From Frigoribacterium sp. CG_9.8 (lineage in GTDB: Bacteria > Actinomycetota > Actinomycetes > Actinomycetales > Microbacteriaceae): a stretch of DNA of 64,000 nucleotides. Location: positions 186,001 to 250,000 of the forward strand of contig NZ_JADOVH010000003.1 of NCBI RefSeq assembly GCF_015751965.1, written 5' to 3'. Positions 49,420-58,828 of the stretch are shown here, piece after piece. The notes beneath the pieces are model-generated. The model worked only from the letters and a program-made list of their open reading frames with translations. It was not told the DNA's origin and did no database searches. How positions within the stretch are numbered: position 1 is the first letter of the stretch; each line of letters begins with the position of its first letter. A program made the translations under genes and the position numbers.

Positions 49420-50255
49420 GAAGTTTCGAGGATCTCATCCTCGACGTCATTGTCACTGCGCGGCTTGGTCAGCCTCTTGCGCTCTCGCACCTCGACGCGC
49501 TGCTGCTCGTCGGGGTCATCGGCGTTTCGCATCCGATATTCCTGCCGGACCGCATACCAGAGCCCGAAGAATGCCATGATGCCAAAAATGATCCACTGGA
49601 TCGCATAGGAGATATGCAAGCCCTCATCGAGTTGCGGTTGGGGGGTCGCCGCAGGTCGGGTCTCCGCAGCCGGGCTCTCCGACACCATCAGCCCGTAGGC
49701 ACCGGTGTAGGTTGGCGCGCCGACAAGCCGTGCGACATCCGGAAGATGGATCGTGGCGAGTTCCCTTTGTGTATCCGATCGACCGGAAAGGGTGGGTTCA
49801 CCGGCTTGGAGCCTGACAATCACCGTCACAGTTCCAGTGCGCGGTGAGGGGATGCTGTCGGGCCGGTCCTGCTTATTTCCGATCGGTAGATAACCACGGT
49901 TTACGACGAACACGCTGCCATCTGCGAGCTGTAGCGGATCGAGCACCTCGAACCCCGGCTGCCCGTTCAGCGGTCGATTGCGCACAAGCACCTGCGCGTC
50001 GGCTAGATAGGTGCCGGACATGGTCACTTGCTTCCAGCGCTGCTGCGGCGAGTACGAAGACAGAGTGGGGAGGGCAGCATTGAGGAGGACAGGGTCGCTG
50101 TGGTAGTTGCGATCGACGAGTTCGTTGGCGGTTCGGGTCTCAGTGAGCCGCGCGACCTGCCACTGGGACAGCCCGATACAGACGGTCGCGAATACCACGG
50201 CGAGGGCGAGATACCCGAGCCACCGCCGACTGAACGCAAATTTCCATCGGTTCAC
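49392..50255 (-). CDS. SURF1 family cytochrome c oxidase assembly protein
   Basis: A 287-residue SURF1/Shy1 protein with an N-terminal membrane helix (residues 13-30), the conserved WQVARLTET segment, VLVRNRPLNGQPGFEVLDPL and VNRGYLP, and a second helix near residue 225 (IQWIIFGIMAFFGLWYAV). It assists insertion of heme A into cytochrome oxidase subunit I, which fits the ctaAB genes in the same window. The GTG start overlaps the upstream stop (GTGA), and the 3' end overlaps the ABC-F gene by 28 bp. Confidence 0.9.
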   Translation of the reverse strand: MNRWKFAFSRRWLGYLALAVVFATVCIGLSQWQVARLTETRTANELVDRNYHSDPVLLNAALPTLSSYSPQQRWKQVTMSGTYLADAQVLVRNRPLNGQPGFEVLDPLQLADGSVFVVNRGYLPIGNKQDRPDSIPSPRTGTVTVIVRLQAGEPTLSGRSDTQRELATIHLPDVARLVGAPTYTGAYGLMVSESPAAETRPAATPQPQLDEGLHISYAIQWIIFGIMAFFGLWYAVRQEYRMRNADDPDEQQRVEVRERKRLTKPRSDNDVEDEILETSYASATRSA

Positions 50256-50524
50256 GGCAAACGGGTCTCCGCGGTGAGGGGGCCGGGGAGCCGGTCGAGC
50301 GGCCGTGACAACGGGGAGACGACCACCGGGAAATCACGAGCCTCGAGATAATCATGAAGGTAGTCGCGGTGCTCATCGCACGCTAGCCAGATCTTGACCC
50401 GCTCCACACCGTGAATTCGTGGGTTACGCCAATTTACATTCCACCCGGCGAGCAGTGTGCAGCCGGCTCGTGAGCAGACCTGTTCCGTGAGCTCATCATC
50501 GAATCCGATCACGGGGAGCCCCAT
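50252..50524 (-). CDS. conserved small cysteine-containing protein of unknown function
   Basis: 90 residues from ATG 50524. It contains CSRAGC near residue 17, the segment WRNPRIHGVERVKIWLACDEHRD and a final RDFPVVVS. Similar short proteins are widespread next to SURF1 and DUF3099 genes in Micrococcales and are sometimes mislabelled acetone carboxylase. The paired cysteines and histidines may bind metal. It is linked to DUF3099 upstream (TGATG junction) and SURF1 downstream (GTGA). Confidence 0.75.
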   Translation of the reverse strand: MGLPVIGFDDELTEQVCSRAGCTLLAGWNVNWRNPRIHGVERVKIWLACDEHRDYLHDYLEARDFPVVVSPLSRPLDRLPGPLTAETRLP

Positions 50525-50814
50525 CACTGCGAGTCGGGCCTGGAACCACCGGGAGGACGGCGAACAAGCCCACCCGGTCGCAACACCGTGGTGGCGGGCT
50601 TGGGGGTGCCTGCATTGGCCAGCACGACCGCGATGTACGGAAGCACAACCGCGCCGATGGCGGGGATCAAAAGCCACCAGCCAGGCACGACGAGGCACAG
50701 CAGGATGCAGACCGTTCGGATGCTCATTGCCACCGTGTAATTGATCATGCGACTGCGCCGATCATCCTTGGGAGACCGGGGAAGCGAGGTAATCGACTGC
50801 TGTAGTTTTGCCAT
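50524..50814 (-). CDS. DUF3099 small membrane protein
   Basis: 96 residues with an N-terminal SITSLPRSPKDDRRSRMINY segment typical of DUF3099, then two membrane helices (about residues 29-48 and 50-66), and a basic, proline-rich tail. The function is unknown. It heads a three-gene minus-strand operon with the cysteine-rich protein and SURF1, so a link to respiratory chain assembly is possible but unproven. Confidence 0.82.
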   Translation of the reverse strand: MAKLQQSITSLPRSPKDDRRSRMINYTVAMSIRTVCILLCLVVPGWWLLIPAIGAVVLPYIAVVLANAGTPKPATTVLRPGGLVRRPPGGSRPDSQ

Positions 50815-50928
50815 GGGTAGTTCAAGCCTACGGCTAAGGTTGGGGGGAATTTGTTAGTGCCCGGCATACGCTCAGGGGACGTCATTGCACGCGCCGAAGC
50901 ACACAGACACGACGAGAGTGAGAGAGCG

Positions 50929-51651
50929 ATGACCAGCTCGGAATTCGTTTGCCGGACCGTGCTGGTAACCGGAGGAAATCGGGGAATCGGATTTGCCATC
51001 GCGGCGGAGTTCGTCGCTCTCGGACATCGGGTCGCGGTAACGGCCCGCTCGGGAGCTGGCCCGGTTGGCAGCCTCACGGTTCGCGCCGACGTTACCGACC
51101 CACTATCCATCGATGCAGCCTTCACCGAAGTCGAGGCCGCCATCGGACCGGTCGAAATCCTCGTGGCGAACGCCGGAATCACGAAAGACACTCTTTTGCT
51201 CCGGATGTCCGACGACGACTTCACCTCGGTGATCGACACCAATCTGTCAGGCGCTTTTCGCGTGGTGAAGCGAGCATCCAAGGGCATGCTGAAGGCGCGG
51301 TATGGGCGCATCGTTCTCGTATCGAGCGTGGTGGGGCTCCTCGGGTCCGCCGGCCAGATCAACTACTCGGCATCGAAGAGCGGGCTGATCGGGCTCGCCC
51401 GCTCAGTGACCCGCGAGTTGGGTGCACGCGGCATAACCGCGAACGTGATCGCCCCCGGTTTCGTCGAGACGGATATGACGGCAGAGCTTCCCGAGGCTCA
51501 GCAGGCGGCCTACAAAAAATCCATCCCGGCCGGCCGGTTCGCGAGTTCCGAGGAAGTCGCCAAAGTCGTGGCCTGGCTGGCGGGGGATGACGCAGGGTAC
51601 ATCTCTGGCGCGGTCATACCGGTTGACGGTGGTCTCGGCATGGGGCACTGA
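50929..51651 (+). CDS. fabG: 3-oxoacyl-ACP reductase FabG-like short-chain dehydrogenase
   Basis: A 240-residue short-chain dehydrogenase. The cofactor motif TGGNRGIG is near residue 14, NAG near residue 81, the catalytic serine in VLVSSVVG near residue 130, and YSASK near residue 145, with FabG-like DTNLSGAFRV and the C-terminal ISGAVIPVDGGLGMGH. The frame is open from 50851, but ATG 50929 has GAGAGAG just before it. It is monocistronic, divergent from DUF3099. It probably reduces beta-ketoacyl-ACP. Confidence 0.9.
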   Translation: MTSSEFVCRTVLVTGGNRGIGFAIAAEFVALGHRVAVTARSGAGPVGSLTVRADVTDPLSIDAAFTEVEAAIGPVEILVANAGITKDTLLLRMSDDDFTSVIDTNLSGAFRVVKRASKGMLKARYGRIVLVSSVVGLLGSAGQINYSASKSGLIGLARSVTRELGARGITANVIAPGFVETDMTAELPEAQQAAYKKSIPAGRFASSEEVAKVVAWLAGDDAGYISGAVIPVDGGLGMGH

Positions 51652-51681
51652 CCCACCACTGACCCACCACCGACCCATCCT
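51649..51681. repeat. 11-bp tandem repeat at the fabG stop codon
   Basis: TGACCCACCAC occurs twice exactly, the first copy including the fabG TGA, and a third degenerate copy follows. The remaining gap to serB (to 51726) shows nothing recognisable. Confidence 0.75.
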
Positions 51682-51726
51682 CTTATCGTCGCCCAGCCCT
51701 GCCGTTCTCGCTGCGCTGGTCAGCGA

Positions 51727-52365
51727 TCAGCCGCGCAATCCGAGCAACGGCAACAGCTGACTGAGATCACGGACGTCCATCAGCACATCCGCCTCGTCAC
51801 GGACCGGCGCCTTGGCGTCGAAACCGACGGCGAGCCCGGTGATCGCCATCATCGGCAGGTCGTTTGCTCCGTCACCCACCGCGACCGTGTGCGCAAGTGG
51901 CACGCCGAAGTCAGCGGCCCATTCCGTGAGGGTGTCTGCCTTCGCCTTGGCATCGATGACAGGACCTACCAGTCTTCCGGTCAGCACTCCGTTGAAGACT
52001 TCGAGACGATTCGCCCTCCAGTAGTCCAGGCGGAGCTGCGTGGCAATGGGGTCAATGATCTCGTGAAATCCGCCCGAGACGACGGCCACTCGACCACCCG
52101 CAGCGCGCACACCGGCGATCATCGCCTGCGCTCCGCGAGTGATACTGACCCGTCGACTGACTTCGCCGAAAACCGTCTCTGGCAGTCCGGCGAGCGTCGC
52201 GACCCGTGCCCTCAGGCTCTCCTCGAAGTCGACCTCACCGTTCATGGCACGTGCGGTGATCTGCGCCACCGCGACACCCGAGCCTGCGGCATCCGCCAGC
52301 AGCTCGATCACCTCATTTTCGATGAGGGTGGAATCGACATCGAGAACTATGAGAAAGCGGGGCAT
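51727..52365 (-). CDS. serB: phosphoserine phosphatase
   Basis: A 212-residue HAD-family enzyme that releases serine from phosphoserine. The nucleophile motif is LDVDSTLIENEVIELLA near residue 8, VVSGGFHEIIDPIA (motif II) is mid-protein, and VAVGDGANDLPMM (motifs III/IV) is near residue 160. Length fits the single-domain SerB without ACT domains. It is convergent with fabG and lies 51 bp downstream of glgC on the same strand. Confidence 0.95.
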   Translation of the reverse strand: MPRFLIVLDVDSTLIENEVIELLADAAGSGVAVAQITARAMNGEVDFEESLRARVATLAGLPETVFGEVSRRVSITRGAQAMIAGVRAAGGRVAVVSGGFHEIIDPIATQLRLDYWRANRLEVFNGVLTGRLVGPVIDAKAKADTLTEWAADFGVPLAHTVAVGDGANDLPMMAITGLAVGFDAKAPVRDEADVLMDVRDLSQLLPLLGLRG

Positions 52366-52416
52366 CGGGTACAGACCGTTCGTTCGGCACAGGGAAATCG
52401 ACGTGCTGAGATGACG

Positions 52417-53655
52417 CTAGCTGACTGTGACACCCTTGCCGACAATGGTGATCCCCGATTCGGTGACCGTGAATCCGCGTGCCCGGTCTTCTTCGGTATC
52501 CACCCCGACGCTCGCGCCCGGGTTTACGACGACCTCTTTGTCGAGGATGGCACGACGCACCACGGCATCCGGTCCGATTCGCACCCGGTCGAACACAATC
52601 GAGTCGACCACCTGCGCACCGGACTCGATGATCGCCCAGGGTCCAAGTACGCTGCGCTCGATGTGGGCTCCGGAGAGGAGCGATCCGAGCGACACGATCG
52701 AGTCGATGGTGGTTCCGAGGTTGCCCTTGGAGTCACGCACGAACTTGGCCGGAGGAGAGTTGAGCTGCTGGCTGAAGATCGGCCAGTCGCTGTTGTAGAG
52801 ATTGAAGATCGGCAGCGCAGAGATCAGGTCCTGGTGAGCGTCGAAGAACGACTCGATTGTTCCGACATCCCGCCAGTAGTAGCGGTCGCGGTCGGTCGCG
52901 CCGGGCACTTCGTTGCGGTTCAGGTCGTAGACGGCGGCATCCCCCCGCGATACGAAGTCGGGCACGATGTCTCCTCCCATGTCGTGATTGGATGTCGTGA
53001 GCTCCCCATCACGCAGCACCGCATCAATGAGGATGTCGGCGTCGAAGACATAGTTGCCCATAGAGACAAGCACCTCATCCGGGGAGTCCGCGAGTCCAAC
53101 CGCGTTCTTCGGCTTCTCGAGAAACTGCGCGATGCGGGTTGGGTCATCCGGATCGAGTTCGATAACCCCGAACTGGTCGGCGAGTGCGATCGGCTGGCGA
53201 ATCGCAGCGACGGTCACTCCGGCACCCGATGCGATGTGTGCCTCGATCATCTGGCTGAAGTCCATGCGGTACACGTGGTCTGCTCCGACAACAACGACAA
53301 TGTCGGGCTTCTCATCGCGCAGGAGGTTGAGACTCTGCAGGATGGCATCGGCAGATCCCGCAAACCAGCGCTTGCCGAGCCGCTGCTGCGCGGGCACAGA
53401 TGCCACGTACGAAGCCGTTATTCCATCGAGCCGCCACGTCTGTGACACATGCCGATCGAGGCTGTGCGACTTGTACTGAGTCAGCACGACAATCTGCCGA
53501 AGCCCGGAATTGATGAGATTCGACAGGGCGAAATCGATCAGACGGTAATTACCACCAAACGGCACGGCCGGTTTTGCGCGGTCTGCGGTGAGTGGCATGA
53601 GGCGCTTGCCTTCTCCACCGGCGAGAACAATGCCAAAGATCTTCTTCGATGCCAT
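52417..53655 (-). CDS. glgC: glucose-1-phosphate adenylyltransferase
   Basis: A 412-residue ADP-glucose pyrophosphorylase. The N-terminal nucleotidyltransferase motif is [20 protein letters not shown] near residue 11, [10 protein letters not shown] follows near residue 43, and a C-terminal left-handed beta-helix is marked by [17 protein letters not shown]. It makes ADP-glucose for the divergent GlgA/GlgM. The start ATG is preceded by TACTGT at six bases, so it appears leaderless. Confidence 0.97.
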   Translation of the reverse strand: MASKKIFGIVLAGGEGKRLMPLTADRAKPAVPFGGNYRLIDFALSNLINSGLRQIVVLTQYKSHSLDRHVSQTWRLDGITASYVASVPAQQRLGKRWFAGSADAILQSLNLLRDEKPDIVVVVGADHVYRMDFSQMIEAHIASGAGVTVAAIRQPIALADQFGVIELDPDDPTRIAQFLEKPKNAVGLADSPDEVLVSMGNYVFDADILIDAVLRDGELTTSNHDMGGDIVPDFVSRGDAAVYDLNRNEVPGATDRDRYYWRDVGTIESFFDAHQDLISALPIFNLYNSDWPIFSQQLNSPPAKFVRDSKGNLGTTIDSIVSLGSLLSGAHIERSVLGPWAIIESGAQVVDSIVFDRVRIGPDAVVRRAILDKEVVVNPGASVGVDTEEDRARGFTVTESGITIVGKGVTVS

Positions 53656-53661
53656 GGCCTA

Positions 53662-53667
53662 ACAGTA
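53662..53667 (-). promoter_or_regulatory. -10 box TACTGT of a leaderless glgC transcript
   Basis: On the minus strand TACTGT ends six bases before the glgC ATG. It lies 38 bp from the -10 box of divergent glgA, so both promoters share the 62-bp gap. Confidence 0.5.
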
Positions 53668-53704
53668 GGCGACGGGTGGCGCCGTGTTAGCCCACGAACC
53701 GCGC

Positions 53705-53710
53705 TAGCGT
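53705..53710 (+). promoter_or_regulatory. -10 box TAGCGT of a leaderless glgA transcript
   Basis: TAGCGT is seven bases before GTG 53718. Confidence 0.5.
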
Positions 53711-53717
53711 GTGAGCT

Positions 53718-54899
53718 GTGAGAGTCGATCTGATTACCAGGGAGTACCCGCCAGAGGTCTATGGTGGAGCCGGCGTGCACGTGAGTGAGTTGGTCAGGGC
53801 ACTGCGGCTCGACATTGATGTCGTAGTGCGCGCCTTCGGCAAGCAACGCAATGAAGCGCAGGTCTTCTCCTACGAAGTGCCACCGGGGCTCGCCAAGGCC
53901 AATCCGACGCTCGCAACTCTTGGGGTCGATCTCGAGATCGCCCAAGATGTTGCCGGTGCCGATCTTGTGCACTCTCACACCTGGTACGCCAACGCTGCAG
54001 GTCATCTCGCCCAGCTCCTCCATGGCATCCCGCACGTGGTCACCGCCCACAGTCTTGAGCCGCTGCGTCCCTGGAAAACCGAGCAGCTCGGTGGCGGCTA
54101 TCGGATTTCGAGTTGGATCGAGCGCGGCGCCTTCACCGCGGCCGATGCCGTCATCGCCGTGAGTCACGGAATGCGACATGACATCCTGCGTTCCTATCCG
54201 GCTCTCGATGAAGCCAAAGTCTTCGTTGTGCACAACGGTATTGATCTCGAGTCGTGGCATCCGGTCGAGGATGATGCGCTGCTCCGTGTCCTCGGGATTG
54301 ACCCTGACCGCCCGACAGTCGTCTTCGTCGGTCGGATCACCCGCCAGAAGGGCCTGCCGTACCTCCTGCGTGCGGCGGCGCTGCTGCCGGAGGAGGTGCA
54401 GCTCGTGCTCTGCGCTGGCGCACCGGATACGGCGGAAATTATGGCCGAGGTGCGCACTGGGGTCGCCGAACTGCAACGCACCCGCACCGGTGTGGTCTGG
54501 ATTGAGGAGATGTTGAGCCGGCATGACCTTTCGGCCGTTCTCACCGCGGCGACCACCTTCGTCTGCCCGTCGATCTATGAGCCACTCGGCATCGTCAACC
54601 TCGAAGCAATGGCCTGCGGAGCCGCCGTCGTCGGTACTGCGACCGGAGGTATCCCCGAAGTCATCGACGATGGGGTGACCGGCCGACTGGTCCCGATCGC
54701 CCAGGCGCAAGATGGCACAGGCACACCGCTCGACCCGGAACGATTCATCGCCGATCTTGCGTGGACCCTCACTGAGGTCGTCAGCGATCCGCAATCAGCC
54801 CGTCGCATGGGTGAAGCTGGTCGGATTCGAGCCGCGCGAGACTTTGGCTGGGATCGCATCTCCAAACGCACTCAGGAGATCTACCGTTCGCTGCTCTGA
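53718..54899 (+). CDS. glgA: GT4 glycogen synthase / maltose-1-phosphate synthase (GlgA/GlgM type)
   Basis: A 393-residue GT4 glycosyltransferase of the actinobacterial GlgA kind. The N-terminal TREYPPEVYGGAGVHVSELV binds the acceptor and phosphate loop, VFVGRITRQKGLPYLL is at the start of the donor domain near residue 201, and the C-terminal SIYEPLGIVNLEAMACGAAVVGT carries the ADP-glucose-binding glutamates. Mycobacterial members (GlgM) make maltose-1-phosphate from ADP-glucose for the GlgE pathway, so either activity is possible. It is divergent from glgC. Confidence 0.92.
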   Translation: MRVDLITREYPPEVYGGAGVHVSELVRALRLDIDVVVRAFGKQRNEAQVFSYEVPPGLAKANPTLATLGVDLEIAQDVAGADLVHSHTWYANAAGHLAQLLHGIPHVVTAHSLEPLRPWKTEQLGGGYRISSWIERGAFTAADAVIAVSHGMRHDILRSYPALDEAKVFVVHNGIDLESWHPVEDDALLRVLGIDPDRPTVVFVGRITRQKGLPYLLRAAALLPEEVQLVLCAGAPDTAEIMAEVRTGVAELQRTRTGVVWIEEMLSRHDLSAVLTAATTFVCPSIYEPLGIVNLEAMACGAAVVGTATGGIPEVIDDGVTGRLVPIAQAQDGTGTPLDPERFIADLAWTLTEVVSDPQSARRMGEAGRIRAARDFGWDRISKRTQEIYRSLL

Positions 54900-55000
54900 A
54901 ACGCGCGAGGGCGGTACGCAGGCAGCGGCGCGCAGCAGGTGCGGGGGCGTGCGCAGGATCTGCAGCAGTGGCGGTCGAATGAATCGTATGGCGACGAAGG

Positions 55001-55006
55001 TAGGGT
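55001..55006 (+). promoter_or_regulatory. -10 box TAGGGT of a leaderless ABC ATPase transcript
   Basis: TAGGGT is six bases before ATG 55013. Confidence 0.5.
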
Positions 55007-55012
55007 GGAGTC

Positions 55013-55804
55013 ATGGCCAGCGTTCTCCAGCTTTCCGACGTCTCTGTCGTCCGAGAAGGCAACCACATCCTTGATTCCGTCACCTGGACCGTGGAAGACG
55101 ACCAGCGTTGGGTCATCCTCGGACCAAACGGTGCCGGTAAGACCACTCTGTTGCAGCTCGCGTCCGCGATGATCCACCCGAGCTCCGGAAGCGTGAAAAT
55201 CCTCGATGCCACACTCGGGCGCACCGACGTGTTCGATCTTCGGCCGCGCATCGGCTTCGCCTCAACAGCGATGGCTCGACGTATTCCGGCTACTGAGCGG
55301 GTGCTGGATGTCGTGCTGACGGCCGCATATTCCATCGCCGGACGATGGAATGAAGCCTATGAGGACATCGACGAGCGCCGTGCCAGGCGGGTTCTTGCCG
55401 AGTGGAAACTCGACCACCTCGAGGATCGCCAATTCGGGCGGTTGAGTGATGGTGAGCAGAAGCGGGTGCAGATCGCCCGCGCGGTGATGACCGATCCCGA
55501 GCTTCTGCTTCTGGACGAACCGGCGGCGAGTCTCGATCTCGGTGCGCGCGAGGAACTGCTGCAATTGCTCGGCGGGTACGCGCGGGCCGAGCAGGCTCCG
55601 GCGATCGTCATGGTCACCCATCACGTTGAAGAGATTCCGCGAGGCTTCGGTCACGCGCTCCTGTTGTCGCGAGGCCACATCACCGCTGCCGGACCGATCA
55701 ATGAAGTAATCACGCCGGAGAAGCTCACCGAGGCCTTTGAACTGGATCTGCTGGTGGAAGAACACGACGGACGATTCACGGCGCGCGCCGCACAGTCGAA
55801 CTAG
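55013..55804 (+). CDS. ABC transporter ATP-binding protein, stand-alone
   Basis: A 263-residue single ABC ATPase: Walker [13 protein letters not shown] near residue 43, signature [13 protein letters not shown] near residue 145, Walker [13 protein letters not shown], and the switch histidine in VTHHVEEIP. The signature has aspartate in place of the second glycine. No permease gene is adjacent, so it may be an orphan subunit or a soluble ModF/YlmA-like ATPase. It lies between glgA and the L31 gene, and its function is unknown. Confidence 0.88.
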   Translation: MASVLQLSDVSVVREGNHILDSVTWTVEDDQRWVILGPNGAGKTTLLQLASAMIHPSSGSVKILDATLGRTDVFDLRPRIGFASTAMARRIPATERVLDVVLTAAYSIAGRWNEAYEDIDERRARRVLAEWKLDHLEDRQFGRLSDGEQKRVQIARAVMTDPELLLLDEPAASLDLGAREELLQLLGGYARAEQAPAIVMVTHHVEEIPRGFGHALLLSRGHITAAGPINEVITPEKLTEAFELDLLVEEHDGRFTARAAQSN

Positions 55805-55884
55805 CGCGCATCAGTTCTGGTAGTGTCGATAGCTGGCTTAGAGCCCCATTTTTATCCCACACCTCCAACACCAAGGAAACTACG

Positions 55885-56133
55885 ATGAAGACTGCAATCC
55901 ACCCCGACTACAGCGCGGTTGTCTTTCGCGATCTGGCGAGCGGCGAGACCTTCCTCACACGTTCCACTGTCAAAAGCGACAAGACCATCGATCTCGACGG
56001 CGTGACTTACCCGGTGATCGACGTGGAAATCTCCTCTGCTTCACACCCCTTCTACACGGGCAAGCAGCGCATCCTCGACAGCGCTGGCCGGGTCGAGAAG
56101 TTCAACTCCCGCTATAAAGGCTTTGGCGCATAA
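55885..56133 (+). CDS. rpmE2: 50S ribosomal protein bL31 type B
   Basis: 82 residues matching the type B form of bL31, with [16 protein letters not shown], the [21 protein letters not shown] block and no CxxC zinc cysteines. The zinc-free paralogue often replaces the zinc-binding form when zinc is scarce. The 80-bp upstream region was searched for a Zur-type palindrome and none was found. AAGGAAA precedes the ATG. A terminator with a T run follows. Confidence 0.95.
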   Translation: MKTAIHPDYSAVVFRDLASGETFLTRSTVKSDKTIDLDGVTYPVIDVEISSASHPFYTGKQRILDSAGRVEKFNSRYKGFGA

Positions 56134-56151
56134 CCCAGCGATAAATTCTTC

Positions 56152-56192
56152 GAAGACAGGCGATCGGCTCCGGCCGGTCGTCTTCTTTTTTC
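56152..56192 (+). terminator. rho-independent terminator of rpmE2
   Basis: An outer stem GAAGA/TCTTC and an inner stem CGATCGG/CCGGTCG, with a bulge on the left arm, are followed by a run of six T. It is the most classical terminator in the window. Confidence 0.85.
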
Positions 56193-56240
56193 CCGAATGC
56201 TGGCCGACTGCTGCCCAACTGCCGCCGGACTGCCGCCCAT

Positions 56241-56975
56241 CTACCGCTCTGGCCATGCCCCGTCGGCGACGAAGGTGGGATCTTTGGAGCGACGCATGTA
56301 CTCCTGGAAGCTCGCGGCACTCTCTGCGGCCCAGGTGACCTGGTTGGAGTGCACGAGGGCGACATCGTCGCCGAGAAGGTTCGCATACTTGCGAGCGACC
56401 GCTTGCGCCACTCGGCCGGCTGCGACGGCATCCGCTTCTGCATCATGGGCATCCATGAGTTCGACACCGTAGTGCTGCGCTGCCGCCTCGAGAGTGCGTT
56501 TGCCCTTGCGGAACCGATCCATCGCGCGGTCGATCACCAGGGGGTCGATGATGGGCAGCGGATTGTCAAGAGGCTCGATACCGTGTCGACGACACTCCCG
56601 ATTGAGCAGCGTGAGGTCATAAGACGCGTTATAGACCACGATGGGAACACCCTGATCGAGCAACGCCCGCAGCACAGCGACGATCTCGGCAACGACTTCC
56701 GCGGCGTCCCGACCCTCTGCGCGCGCTCTCTGGGTCGTGATCCCGTGCACTGCGGACGCCTGCAACGGGATCTCAATACCCGGGTCAGCAAGCCAAGAGA
56801 CACCCTTCGGCTGCCCTGTGACATCCAGCACTCCCACGTACGCTGAGACGATTCGACTGGTGTCGGTGTCTATCCCAGTGGTCTCGAGGTCGAAGACCCC
56901 GAGCCGGTCAGACCAGGAGTCTGCCTCGCTGCCTGTCTCTGTGCTGATCATCATCGTCGTGTCGTCACCATTCAC
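56241..56975 (-). CDS. DnaQ-like 3'-5' exonuclease (DEDDh)
   Basis: A 244-residue exonuclease of the polymerase III epsilon family. Metal-binding motifs are FDLETTG near residue 28 (Asp, Glu), NASYDLTLL near residue 117 (Asp), and HDAEADA near residue 177 (His, Asp). It lacks the extra domains of E. coli DnaQ, and actinobacteria have several such paralogues, so it need not be the replicative proofreader. It starts 10 bp after treS on the same strand and is probably co-transcribed. Confidence 0.9.
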   Translation of the reverse strand: MNGDDTTMMISTETGSEADSWSDRLGVFDLETTGIDTDTSRIVSAYVGVLDVTGQPKGVSWLADPGIEIPLQASAVHGITTQRARAEGRDAAEVVAEIVAVLRALLDQGVPIVVYNASYDLTLLNRECRRHGIEPLDNPLPIIDPLVIDRAMDRFRKGKRTLEAAAQHYGVELMDAHDAEADAVAAGRVAQAVARKYANLLGDDVALVHSNQVTWAAESAASFQEYMRRSKDPTFVADGAWPER

Positions 56976-56984
56976 CCTCTGAGG

Positions 56985-58709
56985 CTAGGGCCGACCACCG
57001 TCAGCGCCCGACGACCCGACGTGAAGCCAGTAAAAACTCTGGGTTCCGAGGGTGAGTGTGATCGTGCCATCGTCGGTGAATGAGGGGAACTCGCCCCCAC
57101 CGAACAGGTCGTAGAGGGTGGAACCCGAGAACTGCTCCGCGGTGATGGTGACGGAGATCGGGTTGTGCGCGAAGCTGAACACGCAGAGCACGTTCTCAGC
57201 GGAATCACCGAACTGGGTGCCGGATCCCGCGTACGAGCGCACGAAAGCCAGTACCGATTCGTGGTTGGTTTTTAGCACGGTGAGAGTGCCGAGCCCGAAG
57301 GTCGGGTGTGCCTTGCGCACATGGATCACATTGCGCACCCAGTGCAGGAGCGAGCGGGACTGAGCGAGCTGCGACTCGACATTTGCCAGGGTGTAGTTAT
57401 AGACAAGCGAGTGCACGACGGGGAGGTACAACTTGCCAGGGTCGGCGGCTGAGAACCCCGCGTTGCGATCCGGAGTCCACTGCATCGGGGTACGCGAAGA
57501 ATCCCGGTCGGGAAGCCAGATGTTGTCGCCCATTCCGATCTCGTCCCCGTAGTACAGGAATGGGCTGCCCGCGAGGCTGAACAGCAGGGCATGGGCGAGT
57601 TCGAGTTCTGCGCGAGAGTTGTCGAGGAGAGGGGCGAGGCGTCGGCGGATGCCCACATTCGAGCGCATCCGCGGGTCGTACGCGTACCAGCCGTACATGG
57701 CCTGACGATATTCCTCCGAGACCATTTCCAGGCTGAGTTCGTCGTGGTTACGGAGGAACACTCCCCACCCCGCTCCATCCGGAATGTCCGTGGTTTCGGC
57801 GAGAATTCGGGTGAGTTCGGCTGCATTCTGCGAGCGCAGAGAGTAGAAGATTCTCGGCATGACCGGGAAGTCGAAGGCCATATGGCACTCCGGCTCCTCC
57901 TGGGTGCCGAAAAACGCGGCGACTTCACGCGGCCACTGGTTCGCCTCGGCGATCATGATCCGACCCGGATACTCCTCGTCGAACATTTCCCTTACGCGCT
58001 TGATGTAGTCGTGGGTCGCAGCCTCGCCCTCACCGTTACCCTCCTCGGATTCGAACAGGTACGGAATGGCATCAAGGCGCATGCCGTCCACTCCGAGGTC
58101 GAGCCAAAACCGCATGACATCCAATACGGCATCCTGTACGGCGGGATTCTCAAAGTTGAGGTCGGGCTGGTGCGAGAAGAAGCGGTGGAAGAAGAACTGG
58201 CGACGCACGGGATCGAAGGTCCAGTTGGACTCCTCGGTGTCGACAAAGATGACCCGGATGTTCGGATAGGTCTCGTCCGAATCGCTCCACACGTAGTAAT
58301 CGCCGTATGGCCCCTCCGGGTCGGAGCGAGACTGCTGGAACCACTCATGCTGATCGGACGTGTGGTTGAGCGGATAGTCGATAACGATGCGCATGTTGCG
58401 CTCGTGCGCTTTGGTCACAAGGTCGACAAACTCGTCGAGCGTGCCGAACTCCGGAAGGATCGCGCGGAAGTCGGACACGTCATACCCGCCGTCGCGCAGC
58501 GGTGACTGGTAAAACGGGGGGAGCCAGAGCGCATCGATGCCGAGCCATTGCAGATAGTCGAGCTTGGACAGCAACCCCTGGAGATCGCCTGAGCCGTCCC
58601 CGTTGCTGTCCACAAAGGACCGGACCATCACCTCGTAGAAGACCGAGCGCCGGTACCACTGCGGATCGAGGGCCAAACCCGGCAGTTGGATGGGTGCGGT
58701 AAAGCTCAC
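56985..58709 (-). CDS. treS: trehalose synthase (maltose alpha-D-glucosyltransferase)
   Basis: A 574-residue GH13 enzyme that interconverts maltose and trehalose. It begins with DPQWYRRSVFYEVMVRSFVD, has the nucleophile aspartate in DGMRLDAIPYLFE, the acid/base glutamate in IMIAEANQWP and LRNHDELSLEM, and ends in a short beta domain. The open frame runs 37 codons upstream, but GTG 58709 has GAGGAG five bases before it. No maltokinase domain or gene adjoins it. With GlgC/GlgM 3 kb away it suggests a GlgE-type glucan route whose other parts lie elsewhere. Confidence 0.95.
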   Translation of the reverse strand: MSFTAPIQLPGLALDPQWYRRSVFYEVMVRSFVDSNGDGSGDLQGLLSKLDYLQWLGIDALWLPPFYQSPLRDGGYDVSDFRAILPEFGTLDEFVDLVTKAHERNMRIVIDYPLNHTSDQHEWFQQSRSDPEGPYGDYYVWSDSDETYPNIRVIFVDTEESNWTFDPVRRQFFFHRFFSHQPDLNFENPAVQDAVLDVMRFWLDLGVDGMRLDAIPYLFESEEGNGEGEAATHDYIKRVREMFDEEYPGRIMIAEANQWPREVAAFFGTQEEPECHMAFDFPVMPRIFYSLRSQNAAELTRILAETTDIPDGAGWGVFLRNHDELSLEMVSEEYRQAMYGWYAYDPRMRSNVGIRRRLAPLLDNSRAELELAHALLFSLAGSPFLYYGDEIGMGDNIWLPDRDSSRTPMQWTPDRNAGFSAADPGKLYLPVVHSLVYNYTLANVESQLAQSRSLLHWVRNVIHVRKAHPTFGLGTLTVLKTNHESVLAFVRSYAGSGTQFGDSAENVLCVFSFAHNPISVTITAEQFSGSTLYDLFGGGEFPSFTDDGTITLTLGTQSFYWLHVGSSGADGGRP

Positions 58710-58815
58710 AGTGCTCCTCTCGAGAGCAGGGTAGGCATTGGTAAGGGCATCGACGGTTATCGAGCCGGTCAAGTCTAGGCGCGTGTGCCAAACGCCCGCG
58801 TGACGTCGGATTACG

Positions 58816-58821
58816 TACAAT
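58816..58821 (+). promoter_or_regulatory. -10 box TACAAT of a leaderless hydrolase transcript
   Basis: TACAAT is seven bases before ATG 58829 and would drive the hydrolase and the coupled glycosyltransferase. Confidence 0.55.
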
Positions 58822-58828
58822 CGACATA

